64,000 bases of DNA from NCBI GenBank assembly GCA_964515905.1, contig CAZEWK010000045.1, forward strand, positions 1-64,000, in the 5' to 3' direction. The DNA is from GCA-2712985 sp964515905 (lineage in GTDB: Bacteria; Pseudomonadota; Alphaproteobacteria; UBA7887). Of this stretch, positions 34,024-42,081 are shown piece by piece (position 1 is the first letter of the stretch; each line of letters starts with the position of its first letter). Below the pieces are notes generated by a model that did no database searches, was not told where the DNA came from, and saw only the letters and a list, made by a program, of their open reading frames with translations. Position numbers and translations under genes: made by a program.

Positions 34024-35583
34024 TTAACTTGGATCGTTGTCTTCTTTTTGTATGTCTCTCCAACGTAAAGTAGGTTGTCGAGCGGCCAGAGTTTCATCCA
34101 GTCTGCCACGCGGAGCACAGATGGGTGCATCAGACATATGATCGTTATCTGAATCTCTAGCTGTGTCAGCTATCAGACGAAGTGATTCGACAAACTCATC
34201 AAGTGTTTGTCGGCTCTCTGTTTCTGTTGGTTCGATTAGCATTGCTCCGGATACGATTAAAGGAAAGTAAATTGTCATTGGGTGAAACCCCTTGTCGATA
34301 AGTGCTTTCGCAAGGTCCAGCGTGGTTATGCCAGTTCCTTGGAGAAATCTATCGTCGCAGAGTACCTCATGCATACAGAGCCCATCGAAAGGGAAAGTGT
34401 ATTTATCTGCTATCCCAGCTCGAATATAGTTTGCGTTCAGGACTGCATCTTCGGCTACTTGGCGTAGACCGTCGGAGCCGTGGCTCAATAGATAAGCTAA
34501 GGCTCGTACGAACATTCCCATCTGTCCGTGCCAAGCCCGCATCCTGCCAAAAGTGTCTTCCGTTTCAGACTCCTTATGCTCTTTGAGACGTATTTTCTTT
34601 CCAGTTTGAATAATGTAAGGCAGTGGAGCGTAAGGAGCTAATTGATCAGTCATAACAACTGGTCCAGCCCCTGGTCCTCCGCCTCCATGAGGGGTTGAGA
34701 AGGTCTTGTGCAGGTTAAGGTGCATTATGTCTATGCCGAGTTCCGCAGGTTTCAGTTTTCCGACAACTGCATTGAAGTTGGCTCCATCACAATAAAAAAA
34801 CGCTCCGACATCATGTACTAGTTTTGCTATTTCGATTATATCCCGTTCGAATAGTCCACACGTATTGGGATTAGTTAGCATCAAGGCGGCAACGTCATGA
34901 CTAAGTCGTTGTTGAAGGATAGACGTATCAACTCTTCCATCTGGGCCTGACGGCACTGTCTCAATTTTATAACCACACATAGTAGCTGTCGCTGGGTTAG
35001 TACCGTGCGCAGAGTCGGCAACCAGAACGACATTCCTCGCGTTCCCTTGCTTCACTAGACATTTCCTGATGGTCATTAGGCCACATAGTTCGCCTTGTGC
35101 TCCAGCGGCAGGCGACATCGCAACTGAGGAAAAGCCTGTTAAGGTCATGAGCCAGTTTGCCAGTTGGTCTATTAGTTCTAGGGCACCTTGTACCGTTGAT
35201 GTAGGTTGTAATGGATGCAAGTCGGAAAATCCGGGAAGACGGGCGACTCGCTCATTTAATCGTGGGTTATGCTTCATTGTGCAGGATCCGAGGGGATACA
35301 TCCCAAGGTCAATGGAATAATTATTACGGCTCAACCGAGTGTAATGGCGAACAACCTCTGGCTCCGATAGGCCAGGTAGCCCGATCTTTGCGTCCCGCTT
35401 AAGTCCCCCAAGGCAGTCAGGCTTTGTCCCTGGTGAGGGAAGATCAACCCCAGTTCGTCCTTTGGCACCCTGTTCAAAAATCAGAGGCTCTTCCAACTGC
35501 AAAGCTGAATTACTTCGTTCATTAAGTGTATTATTATTTTTTCTACGTCTCGCCTGACGCCCTTGGCTTCGGTTTACGTTCAT
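34024..35583 (-). CDS. gcvPB: Glycine dehydrogenase (decarboxylating) subunit 2
   Basis: A 519-residue C-terminal half of the glycine cleavage P-protein, the pyridoxal-phosphate subunit. The PLP lysine is Lys293 in HLNLHKTFSTPHGGGGPGAG, and YPLGSCTMKHNP (about 96-107) is a family hallmark. It decarboxylates glycine and passes aminomethyl to the lipoyl arm of GcvH. Its start overlaps the gcvPA stop by four bases (ATGA), so the two halves are made together. The split P-protein form is usual in this group. Confidence 0.96.
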   Translation of the reverse strand: MNVNRSQGRQARRRKNNNTLNERSNSALQLEEPLIFEQGAKGRTGVDLPSPGTKPDCLGGLKRDAKIGLPGLSEPEVVRHYTRLSRNNYSIDLGMYPLGSCTMKHNPRLNERVARLPGFSDLHPLQPTSTVQGALELIDQLANWLMTLTGFSSVAMSPAAGAQGELCGLMTIRKCLVKQGNARNVVLVADSAHGTNPATATMCGYKIETVPSGPDGRVDTSILQQRLSHDVAALMLTNPNTCGLFERDIIEIAKLVHDVGAFFYCDGANFNAVVGKLKPAELGIDIMHLNLHKTFSTPHGGGGPGAGPVVMTDQLAPYAPLPYIIQTGKKIRLKEHKESETEDTFGRMRAWHGQMGMFVRALAYLLSHGSDGLRQVAEDAVLNANYIRAGIADKYTFPFDGLCMHEVLCDDRFLQGTGITTLDLAKALIDKGFHPMTIYFPLIVSGAMLIEPTETESRQTLDEFVESLRLIADTARDSDNDHMSDAPICAPRGRLDETLAARQPTLRWRDIQKEDNDPS

Positions 35584-36941
35584 ATCAGGATTTCCGACAA
35601 AGATTGTGTTAAATTCTGGATATCGGCTTTCGTCGTAGTTTCAGTTGCAGTTAACAAGGCTAAGTTTGAAAAATCATTTCGATTGGGATACAGCCGGCTG
35701 AGTGGAACACCGGCCAGGATTTTTTGGCTAGCAAGTTTTTCTATTAGCGGTGCAGTTTGGCATGGGAACCGAACCGTAAATTCATTAAAATAGTTATTAT
35801 TTAGCACTGCGATACCGGATATTTTCCCTAATTCATTCGCGAGTAGTTGTGCTGTTGCATGATTGAGCATAGCCAATCGCGTAAACCCATCCTCTCCCAA
35901 AAGTGACATGTGAATACTAAAGGCCAATGCGCAGAGACCCGAATTCGTGCATATATTGCTTGTTGCTTTTTCCCGCCGGATATGTTGTTCGCGTGCGTTC
36001 AGTGTCAAAACCCATCCTCTTCGGCCAGTTTGATCCTGGGTTTCACCTGCTAGCCTTCCAGGTAGTTGCCGCAAATATTCCTGTTTTGTTGCAAAAAGCC
36101 CAACATATGGACCCCCGAAATTCAGGCCGACGCCAAGGCCTTGACCTTCACCGACAAATATATCCGCGCCCATGCTCCCTGGAGATTTTAGGGCGCCCAG
36201 CGCAACTGGTTCTGTGGTAACTATTATTAGCATCGCCCCTTGTTTTTTGCATGCTTTCCCGAGCTTAGAAAAATCTCGGATTAAGCCAAAAAAATCAGGG
36301 TATTGCACCACTACCGCTGCTGTAGTTTGGTCAATTGATGCCTCAAGAGCTGCAGTGTCATGATGGTCGGATGTTGGTGCTTCGGGTTTTTTCCGTGTAA
36401 TGTTGAGCCCCGTAAATTGCGTTAGTGTTTCGATTACGTCGCAATAGAAAGGATGGAGGCCCCCAGAGAGGACCACGTTATTTCGTTTTGTGATTCGTCC
36501 TGCCATTAAGACAGCTTCTGCACAGGCTGTTGATCCGTCATACATTGACCCATTAGCTATGTCCATTCCGGTTATTAAGGCAACCTGTGTTTGAAATTCG
36601 TACAAAGCTTGCAGTGTTCCTTGACTAATTTCTGGTTGATAGGGTGTATATGAAGTTAGAAATTCTCCTCGCTGTATAAGAGCGTCCACTGCTGCTGGAA
36701 TATGGTGTCGATAAGCCCCTGCGCCTAGGAAGAATGGAATTGCACCGGCCCATATATTTTGCTCAGATAATTCTGTTAGTTTCCGTTCTACAGTTAATTC
36801 GTCGGCGTGAACGGGTAAGTCGAGTGGATGAGCTAAACGGGCTTCAGTTGGTACGTCTGCAAATAACTCGTCAATATTTTTGACACCAATCTTTTCCAAC
36901 ATGATGTGTCGGTCTTCATCAGTATGGGGCAAGTAGCGCAT
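35580..36941 (-). CDS. gcvPA: Glycine dehydrogenase (decarboxylating) subunit 1
   Basis: A 453-residue N-terminal half of the glycine cleavage P-protein. MRYLPHTDEDRHIMLEKIGV at the start, LGAGAYRHHIPAAVDALIQR, TPYQPEISQGTLQALYEFQT and NFGGPYVGLFATKQEY are typical. It lacks the PLP lysine and pairs with gcvPB to form the active heterodimer. It begins 15 bases after the gcvH stop within the gcvT-H-PA-PB operon. Confidence 0.96.
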   Translation of the reverse strand: MRYLPHTDEDRHIMLEKIGVKNIDELFADVPTEARLAHPLDLPVHADELTVERKLTELSEQNIWAGAIPFFLGAGAYRHHIPAAVDALIQRGEFLTSYTPYQPEISQGTLQALYEFQTQVALITGMDIANGSMYDGSTACAEAVLMAGRITKRNNVVLSGGLHPFYCDVIETLTQFTGLNITRKKPEAPTSDHHDTAALEASIDQTTAAVVVQYPDFFGLIRDFSKLGKACKKQGAMLIIVTTEPVALGALKSPGSMGADIFVGEGQGLGVGLNFGGPYVGLFATKQEYLRQLPGRLAGETQDQTGRRGWVLTLNAREQHIRREKATSNICTNSGLCALAFSIHMSLLGEDGFTRLAMLNHATAQLLANELGKISGIAVLNNNYFNEFTVRFPCQTAPLIEKLASQKILAGVPLSRLYPNRNDFSNLALLTATETTTKADIQNLTQSLSEILI

Positions 36942-36956
36942 GATATCTGTTTCCCC

Positions 36957-37352
36957 TCAATCGGAGTCCGCAATATGTGCGTGATAGGCGGCCTCATCCA
37001 TTAGTTCATCAAGCTCTTTCAGATCAGATAATTGCACCTTGAGAAACCAACCTTGCCCGGAGGGGTCATTATTTATTAATTCGGGTTGTTCGGATAGTTT
37101 GACGTTTATCTCAATCACCTCACCACTAACAGGGCTGTAAAGTTCACTTGCAGCCTTAACAGATTCTATAACAGCAACTTCATCGCCACGCGTCATTACA
37201 GTCCCTAACTCCGGTAGTTCTACGAAAACGATATCTCCTAATTGTTCCTGGGCATAATTTGTAATCCCAACTAAACCGATATAAGGGACATCTCCGGAAT
37301 TTTGTTCTACTCGGATCCACTCATGATCTCTCGTATATTTTACATTAGGCAT
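36957..37352 (-). CDS. gcvH: Glycine cleavage system H protein
   Basis: A 131-residue lipoyl carrier with the lipoylated Lys66 in AVIESVKAASELYSPVSGEV. The start MPNVKYTRDHEWI and the C-terminal GWFLKVQLSDLKELDELMD are standard. It shuttles the aminomethyl group from the P-protein to GcvT. It is the second gene of the operon controlled by the glycine riboswitch, 54 bases after gcvT. Confidence 0.97.
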   Translation of the reverse strand: MPNVKYTRDHEWIRVEQNSGDVPYIGLVGITNYAQEQLGDIVFVELPELGTVMTRGDEVAVIESVKAASELYSPVSGEVIEINVKLSEQPELINNDPSGQGWFLKVQLSDLKELDELMDEAAYHAHIADSD

Positions 37353-37406
37353 TCTGATATCCTTAAATTCGTATTTATGTGCTTCTCAATGTTGGCAAGC
37401 CCCAAT

Positions 37407-38540
37407 TTAGTTGCGGTGGTACTCGTGTTTAACGAACGGCAAAGCTGTTACAGAGGCCTTTATTTTCTTGTTACGTACCTCTAGCTGCAAACTTTGCCCA
37501 ATATTCGAAAATGCCCTGACAACATATCCAATGGAAATCGGATGTCGTGCAGTTGGGCCATACCCGCCGCTAGTGATAAAGCCTAGAAGTTGTTGACTAG
37601 TATCAAATATTTGAGTGCCTTCCCTAGCGATTGTCCTACCAGACGGTTGTATACCAACTCGGTATCGCTGAGCTCCTTCCTTCAGTTGACGCAATATCAC
37701 AGAAGAACCAGGGAAATGATTCTGTTCTCGTCGCCGTTTAGGAATTGTCCAGTGAAGCCCAGCTTCAATTGGAGTAATAGATTCTGTTAGGTCGTTTCCA
37801 TAGAGGCACAAGCCGGCCTCAAGCCGGAGTGAATCCCGTGCCCCAAGGCCGGCGGGCATTACCTCGTCTTCGCCCAGGAGTAATTCAACAATTTCGAGAG
37901 CTTTATCCTTTGGGATTGATATTTCATATCCGTCCTCACCTGTATATCCCGAACGAGACACCCAACAGTCTACGCCGGCGATTTGAGTTTTTTCCCCATA
38001 CATAAACTGGAGTAGTGCTAAATCTGATGCATGCCTGCGGAGGACTAAGTCCGCTTTTGGGCCCTGGAGAGCGATAAGAGCAGAGTCGAGATGTTCCACA
38101 GATATGTCGGGTGATAGGCCCCTTTTAAGGACTGCTTGGTCAATATTGAGTCGCGACCCATTTCCGATTATTCGAAAATAATCAGAATCCCGACATACTA
38201 TAATATCGTCTATGACACCTCCTTGTTCATTGGTGAACATGGTATAGCACTGTTGGCCCTTGTGTAATCCGCTGATATTGCCGGGGACAAGCCTTTCAAG
38301 GCCTAGAGAAACATCTGTGGGCCGGCCAGATTTTCTCACAATGAATTGGTTCATGTGAGACACATCAAAGAGGCAAGCGCTATTTCGGCAATGGTTGTGT
38401 TCTCGTAGTATTCCCTCTGGATAATTTATTGGCATTTCAAAGCCAGAAAATTCATCCATGCGGGCGCCCAGCGTGTGATGGAGTCTGTGCAGGGGCGTTT
38501 GCTTTAGAGGTTTAGTATTCTTTATGGGATTCTGTGTCAT
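37407..38540 (-). CDS. gcvT: Glycine cleavage system T protein (aminomethyltransferase)
   Basis: A 377-residue T protein that transfers the methylene group to tetrahydrofolate and releases ammonia. TPLHRLHHTLGARMDEFSGFE, FDVSHMNQF, WVSRSGYTGEDGYEI and LGARDSLRLEAGLCLYG are family motifs. The frame runs 24 codons further up, but that stretch lies beside and within the riboswitch; the ATG at 38540 has GGAG six bases upstream and is the real start. It is the first gene of gcvT-H-PA-PB. Confidence 0.95.
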   Translation of the reverse strand: MTQNPIKNTKPLKQTPLHRLHHTLGARMDEFSGFEMPINYPEGILREHNHCRNSACLFDVSHMNQFIVRKSGRPTDVSLGLERLVPGNISGLHKGQQCYTMFTNEQGGVIDDIIVCRDSDYFRIIGNGSRLNIDQAVLKRGLSPDISVEHLDSALIALQGPKADLVLRRHASDLALLQFMYGEKTQIAGVDCWVSRSGYTGEDGYEISIPKDKALEIVELLLGEDEVMPAGLGARDSLRLEAGLCLYGNDLTESITPIEAGLHWTIPKRRREQNHFPGSSVILRQLKEGAQRYRVGIQPSGRTIAREGTQIFDTSQQLLGFITSGGYGPTARHPISIGYVVRAFSNIGQSLQLEVRNKKIKASVTALPFVKHEYHRN

Positions 38541-38581
38541 TAAGTTCTCCGACGGTTGCACGTGCACCACTCCATGCACTG

Positions 38582-38772
38582 CCCCCTCTGTCTGAGAACC
38601 TGAGAGATTCACCGGTAACCAATCGGTTTACTCCGTCGGTGAGAAATCACTACTGTTTTAGGACACAGTAACTTCTTCTTTCCAGAGTTTTAATTGGCTT
38701 ACAGTCCTTTTGCCTGAGAGTTTCCGGGGCGGTTGCTCCTTCGGCGCGGGTTGGGTTGGCCCATCTCTCCTG
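38582..38772 (-). promoter_or_regulatory. Tandem glycine riboswitch before gcvT
   Basis: On the minus strand two glycine aptamers follow each other. Aptamer 1 has the core GCCGAAGGAGCAA and ACTCTCAGGCAAAAGGAC. Aptamer 2 has the closing stem CTCTG/CAGAG, ACCGACGGAGTAAACC and GAATCTCTCAGGTTC. This architecture senses glycine and usually turns gcv expression on. It ends about 40 bases before the gcvT start, and CCGACGG in aptamer 2 is complementary to CCGTCGG overlapping the gcvT ribosome site. Confidence 0.93.
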
Positions 38773-38877
38773 CAATCCAATATATATATAGTTATTATGA
38801 TAGGGGCCCGGAATATGTCGTCAACTGTCACAAAATCAAAATCATTTATTTAAATTTATCGACACAGGTTATTGCTC

Positions 38878-39471
38878 CTACATCTGATCAATTTGTTCCT
38901 GGTCAAGCTGGAAACTGACTATAGTTTCATAGAGATTGGCTTCTCCAACATCATGAACTGGTATCTTGAGTACGATTTCTTCAGAGTGCACTTTAGATGT
39001 ATATTCACCACCTACTGCAGAGTCGAGGTTTGCCAAAAAAGTTTGTTTCTGGACAATTTTTCCGAATCGGTCTACTAGTGCGACGAAGAAGGGCACCGAT
39101 ACAGTAGAACTGCTGTCGCTGAGTTTACCATGGCGAACTGCCATTTGTATGTCTAGTTCCACAAGAATGTTCCAGGCTGTGGTCAGAGGTGTGTCTGACA
39201 CAACATTTGCTTCCGTCAATCCGCAAGTAAATGTCAAATCAGTAATCCGAGCTTCCGTCTCAATATCTGTGATGTCACGACCGTCTCCGTCCCGATATCT
39301 GACGAAAGTTGAACCGGCCCTAAGAACTCGCACGTCTGGGCAAGGCAGTGTAGGTGTTGCAAATATGTTAACTTTCTCAAGGACATAATTGGAATCCGGT
39401 AACCACTTTGTGTCGCACGCCGAAAGGGATAAAGAAATTCCGGCGAGTATAAATATACGTAGTGGGTTCAT
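38878..39471 (-). CDS. Putative lipoprotein of unknown function
   Basis: A 197-residue protein starting at the ATG at 39471; the frame runs further upstream but without a better start. The signal peptide MNPLRIFILAGISLSLSAC ends in a lipobox (LSAC), so it is probably a lipid-anchored envelope protein. Two more cysteines (in PCPDV and FTCGL) may form a disulfide. The body is predicted strand-rich with no named domain. The CDGSH gene ends 25 bases upstream on the same strand, so they may be co-transcribed. Confidence 0.7.
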   Translation of the reverse strand: MNPLRIFILAGISLSLSACDTKWLPDSNYVLEKVNIFATPTLPCPDVRVLRAGSTFVRYRDGDGRDITDIETEARITDLTFTCGLTEANVVSDTPLTTAWNILVELDIQMAVRHGKLSDSSSTVSVPFFVALVDRFGKIVQKQTFLANLDSAVGGEYTSKVHSEEIVLKIPVHDVGEANLYETIVSFQLDQEQIDQM

Positions 39472-39496
39472 AGTTGGTTTTGAGAAAAAAGTTGAA

Positions 39497-39736
39497 TCAC
39501 AGCGAATTGTGGGTCCCGTCGCAGTATGGTTTATTTTTACTCTGCTTGCATCCACATAGGAAGATCGTTTTTGTTTCCGTCATTTTCCAAACGATAGGTT
39601 TGAGATCAGTGGTGGTGTGGGCTCCATCACAAAAGGGCTGTTTAGCACTCAGTCCACATTGGCACCAAGCGTAGCTTCGACCTTCTTCGGCCTCTATCGT
39701 ATAAGGTGATTTTTGGGCTATTACCGGGTCAGACAT
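39497..39736 (-). CDS. Dual CDGSH iron-sulfur protein
   Basis: A small protein of 79 residues with two CDGSH (MitoNEET-type) motifs: CQCGLSAKQPFCDGAH and CGCKQSKNKPYCDGTH. Each gives three Cys and one His to a 2Fe-2S cluster, so two clusters are expected in one chain. Such bacterial proteins are small redox or cluster-transfer factors; the partner is unknown. The ATG at 39736 is preferred over a TTG at 39760, as MSDPVIAQKSPY is a typical family beginning. Confidence 0.88.
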   Translation of the reverse strand: MSDPVIAQKSPYTIEAEEGRSYAWCQCGLSAKQPFCDGAHTTTDLKPIVWKMTETKTIFLCGCKQSKNKPYCDGTHNSL

Positions 39737-39884
39737 TATTATTGGGTGCTCGCTAATCAAATTACAGTTATTTTACTATGCCGTATAGGATAACAGAAAT
39801 GAAGTATCTCATATGAACTAGATTGCTACTACTTATGAAAGGCGGTTATTAAAGGTTATATTATAAAACGGAATTTGTTGAAAA

Positions 39885-40847
39885 TTGGCTGTTTACACTA
39901 AAATTGACGAATCAGACTTGTCTCTGTTCCTTTCGCGATATTCGCTTGGCGAGTTGTCGGGTTATACTGGAATTGAGGAAGGTGTGGAAAATTCGAATTA
40001 CTTGCTAAAGATTAAAGGTAAGCGCTATATCCTAACTATCTACGAAAAGCGTGTTCAGCCTAAAGATTTACCCTTTTTCCTTGATCTGCTCCAATATTTA
40101 TCATTAAACGGTATAGAATGTCCTGTGCCGGTTTTGGATAATGCCGGAACAATTTTGAACGAAATTTCAGGAAAGCCGGCCGTAGTTTTTTCTTTCTTGC
40201 GGGGATCTGCAACAGGAAACCCAAACCCAAAACAGTGTCACAGCCTAGGAAAAGCATTAGCAAAAATGCATTTGGCGGGACAGGGTTTTGAAAAGGAACG
40301 TCGAAATGATCTATCAGTCCGAAACTGGCAAAGCCTACTAGAACGCATCGATGATCGTGCAAACGATCTGAAACCGGGGCTTTTGCACGAGTTAAACATA
40401 GAAATTGAAGAACTAGTTCCAAAATGGCCTTTTGATTTACCAACGGGAATTATTCATGCAGATCTTTTCCCAGACAATGTTTTTTTTAGAGGAGATGTAG
40501 TTTCTGGCTTAATAGATTTTTATTTCGCCTGCTCAGATTTATTTGCTTACGACCTTGCGATTTGTCTCAATGCATGGTGTTTTGAGCCAGATGGTTCGTT
40601 TAATTCCACTAAGGCACGTTTTATGCTTTCTGCGTATCGAAAAATACGACCATTTTCTGTTAATGAAGTAAGCGCACTGCCCATGCTTTGTCGTGGAGCA
40701 GCTGTACGATTTCTGCTAACTCGCCTATATGATTGGCTCAATCTACCCAATGAGGCGTTAGTTCGTCCAAAAGATCCCTTAGAGTATTTTCATAAACTTA
40801 GTTTTCACAGACAAGTTAAAGGTTCTGGTGAATATGGTCTTGAATGA
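39885..40847 (+). CDS. thrB: Homoserine kinase, ThrB type II
   Basis: A 320-residue APH-fold homoserine kinase, the alphaproteobacterial form unrelated to GHMP-type ThrB. It shows GIEEGVENSNYLL, the catalytic GIIHADLFPDNVFF (His-x-Asp...Asn) and GLIDFYFACSDLFAYDLAIC with the metal-binding Asp. It makes O-phosphohomoserine for threonine synthase, whose gene thrC lies at 47-48 kb. The start is a TTG; MAVYT is the usual family beginning. Its stop overlaps rnhA by four bases. Confidence 0.92.
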   Translation: MAVYTKIDESDLSLFLSRYSLGELSGYTGIEEGVENSNYLLKIKGKRYILTIYEKRVQPKDLPFFLDLLQYLSLNGIECPVPVLDNAGTILNEISGKPAVVFSFLRGSATGNPNPKQCHSLGKALAKMHLAGQGFEKERRNDLSVRNWQSLLERIDDRANDLKPGLLHELNIEIEELVPKWPFDLPTGIIHADLFPDNVFFRGDVVSGLIDFYFACSDLFAYDLAICLNAWCFEPDGSFNSTKARFMLSAYRKIRPFSVNEVSALPMLCRGAAVRFLLTRLYDWLNLPNEALVRPKDPLEYFHKLSFHRQVKGSGEYGLE

Positions 40848-41299
40848 TAAATATGGTTGAGCAAAACCTTGTAGAGATTTTCACCGACGGTGCGTGCTCA
40901 GGTAATCCTGGTCCGGGTGGGTGGGGAGCTGTTTTATTATTTGGTAGTCTTGAAAAGGAGATTAAAGGTGGTGAGCAATACACCACCAACAACAGAATGG
41001 AACTGAAAGCAGCTATAGAGGCACTTAAAGAATTGCGCCACCCTTCGTCGGTAAAAATTTATACGGACTCTATCTATTTGCGCGACGGAATAACAAAATG
41101 GATAATTAAATGGAGGGCAAATCAATGGAGGACGGCCAATAAGAGGCCCGTAAAGAATGTTGATTTATGGCGTGAGCTGTTGGCCGTTGTCGAGCAGCAG
41201 CAGCAGGTAGAGTGGATTTGGGTTAAGGGACATGCTGGGAATAAACACAATGAACGTGCCGACAGTTTGGCTCGACAGGGCGCGGGTGGTGTCGATTAG
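40844..41299 (+). CDS. rnhA: Ribonuclease HI
   Basis: A 151-residue RNase HI degrading RNA in RNA-DNA hybrids. Catalytic acids: Asp in IFTDGACSGNPGPGGWG, Glu in TNNRMELKAA, Asp in IYTDSIYL and Asp in NERADSLAR, with the VKGHAG loop. It starts at ATG 40844 inside the thrB stop, so the two are translationally coupled, a common alphaproteobacterial pair. Its last codons lie inside a 12-base-pair hairpin. Confidence 0.95.
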   Translation: MINMVEQNLVEIFTDGACSGNPGPGGWGAVLLFGSLEKEIKGGEQYTTNNRMELKAAIEALKELRHPSSVKIYTDSIYLRDGITKWIIKWRANQWRTANKRPVKNVDLWRELLAVVEQQQQVEWIWVKGHAGNKHNERADSLARQGAGGVD

Positions 41300-41332
41300 T
41301 TAGCGTTTCAACGAAGCTAGCGACACCACCCG
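41283..41332. terminator. 12-bp perfect stem spanning the rnhA stop codon
   Basis: CGGGTGGTGTCG (41283-41294) and CGACACCACCCG (41321-41332) are exact inverted copies; the rnhA TAG lies in the 26-base loop. This GC-rich stem separates convergent rnhA and the peroxiredoxin gene. No U-tract follows on either strand, so it may block exonucleases or support factor-dependent termination. Confidence 0.5.
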
Positions 41333-41426
41333 GCGACAACACAGTCTTTTGGTTGACAGAAGTCGTTCCATGCAAACTTTTCAAAAGAAACCTTAAATGG
41401 AGAAACTCTGGCCTTTATATAGTGGT

Positions 41427-41909
41427 CTATAGTTTGCTCAGGATGTTTTCTGCGCTCGAAACGCTTAGTCCGGGCCCATCTTCAATCTCTAGCGCTGTTA
41501 CTGTACCATCTTCCACGATCATAGCGTAACGTTGTGATCTTGTGCCGAGACCAAAACCAGAGCCATCCATGCTGAGACCAATCTTACTAGTAAAATCACC
41601 GTTCCCGTCCCCGAGCATAAGAATATCGTTTCCGGTCCCTCTGTCTTTGCCCCATGCATCCATAACAAATGGATCATTAACAGAGAGGCAGACGATCTGG
41701 TCAACTCCTTTGCTCCCAATTTCTGATGCGTGCTCTAGGAAACCAGGGACATGTTTGGCTGAACATGTCGGCGTAAATGCGCCGGGTACAGCAAAAAGGA
41801 CCACTTTTTTCCCGGAAAAGATGTCGTCTGTCGAGATGTCCTCCATTCCCCCATCGCCCATATGCTTAAAGGCAATTTTCGGAATTTGTTCTCCAACTTT
41901 AATTGTCAT
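41427..41909 (-). CDS. Peroxiredoxin of the Prx5 group
   Basis: A 160-residue peroxiredoxin. The peroxidatic Cys is residue 49 in VPGAFTPTCSAKHVPGF, the typical Prx5 signature, with GLGTRSQRYAMIVEDGTV toward the end. It reduces hydroperoxides with thiol or glutaredoxin donors. The ATG at 41909 is supported by GGGAG; upstream codons in the same frame lack a start with a ribosome site. It converges with rnhA. Confidence 0.93.
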   Translation of the reverse strand: MTIKVGEQIPKIAFKHMGDGGMEDISTDDIFSGKKVVLFAVPGAFTPTCSAKHVPGFLEHASEIGSKGVDQIVCLSVNDPFVMDAWGKDRGTGNDILMLGDGNGDFTSKIGLSMDGSGFGLGTRSQRYAMIVEDGTVTALEIEDGPGLSVSSAENILSKL

Positions 41910-42081
41910 TATTTTTATCTCCCAAATAAATTTGTCTAGGTGAGTGAGCATCTTCTTTTACTGTACTAATTTCGCGCCGGCTTCCATATAAATCGGAAAG
42001 TCAGTTTGTGACGGCCTGTGACCAAAGACACGTTCCCTATACATTGGTACAAGCTTTCTGTACAGGTTTGACCTATTTATA

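Noticed and set aside
38541..38612. N-terminal extension of gcvT by 24 codons
   Set aside because: It runs into the glycine riboswitch, and the ATG at 38540 has a proper GGAG; family members begin near that ATG.
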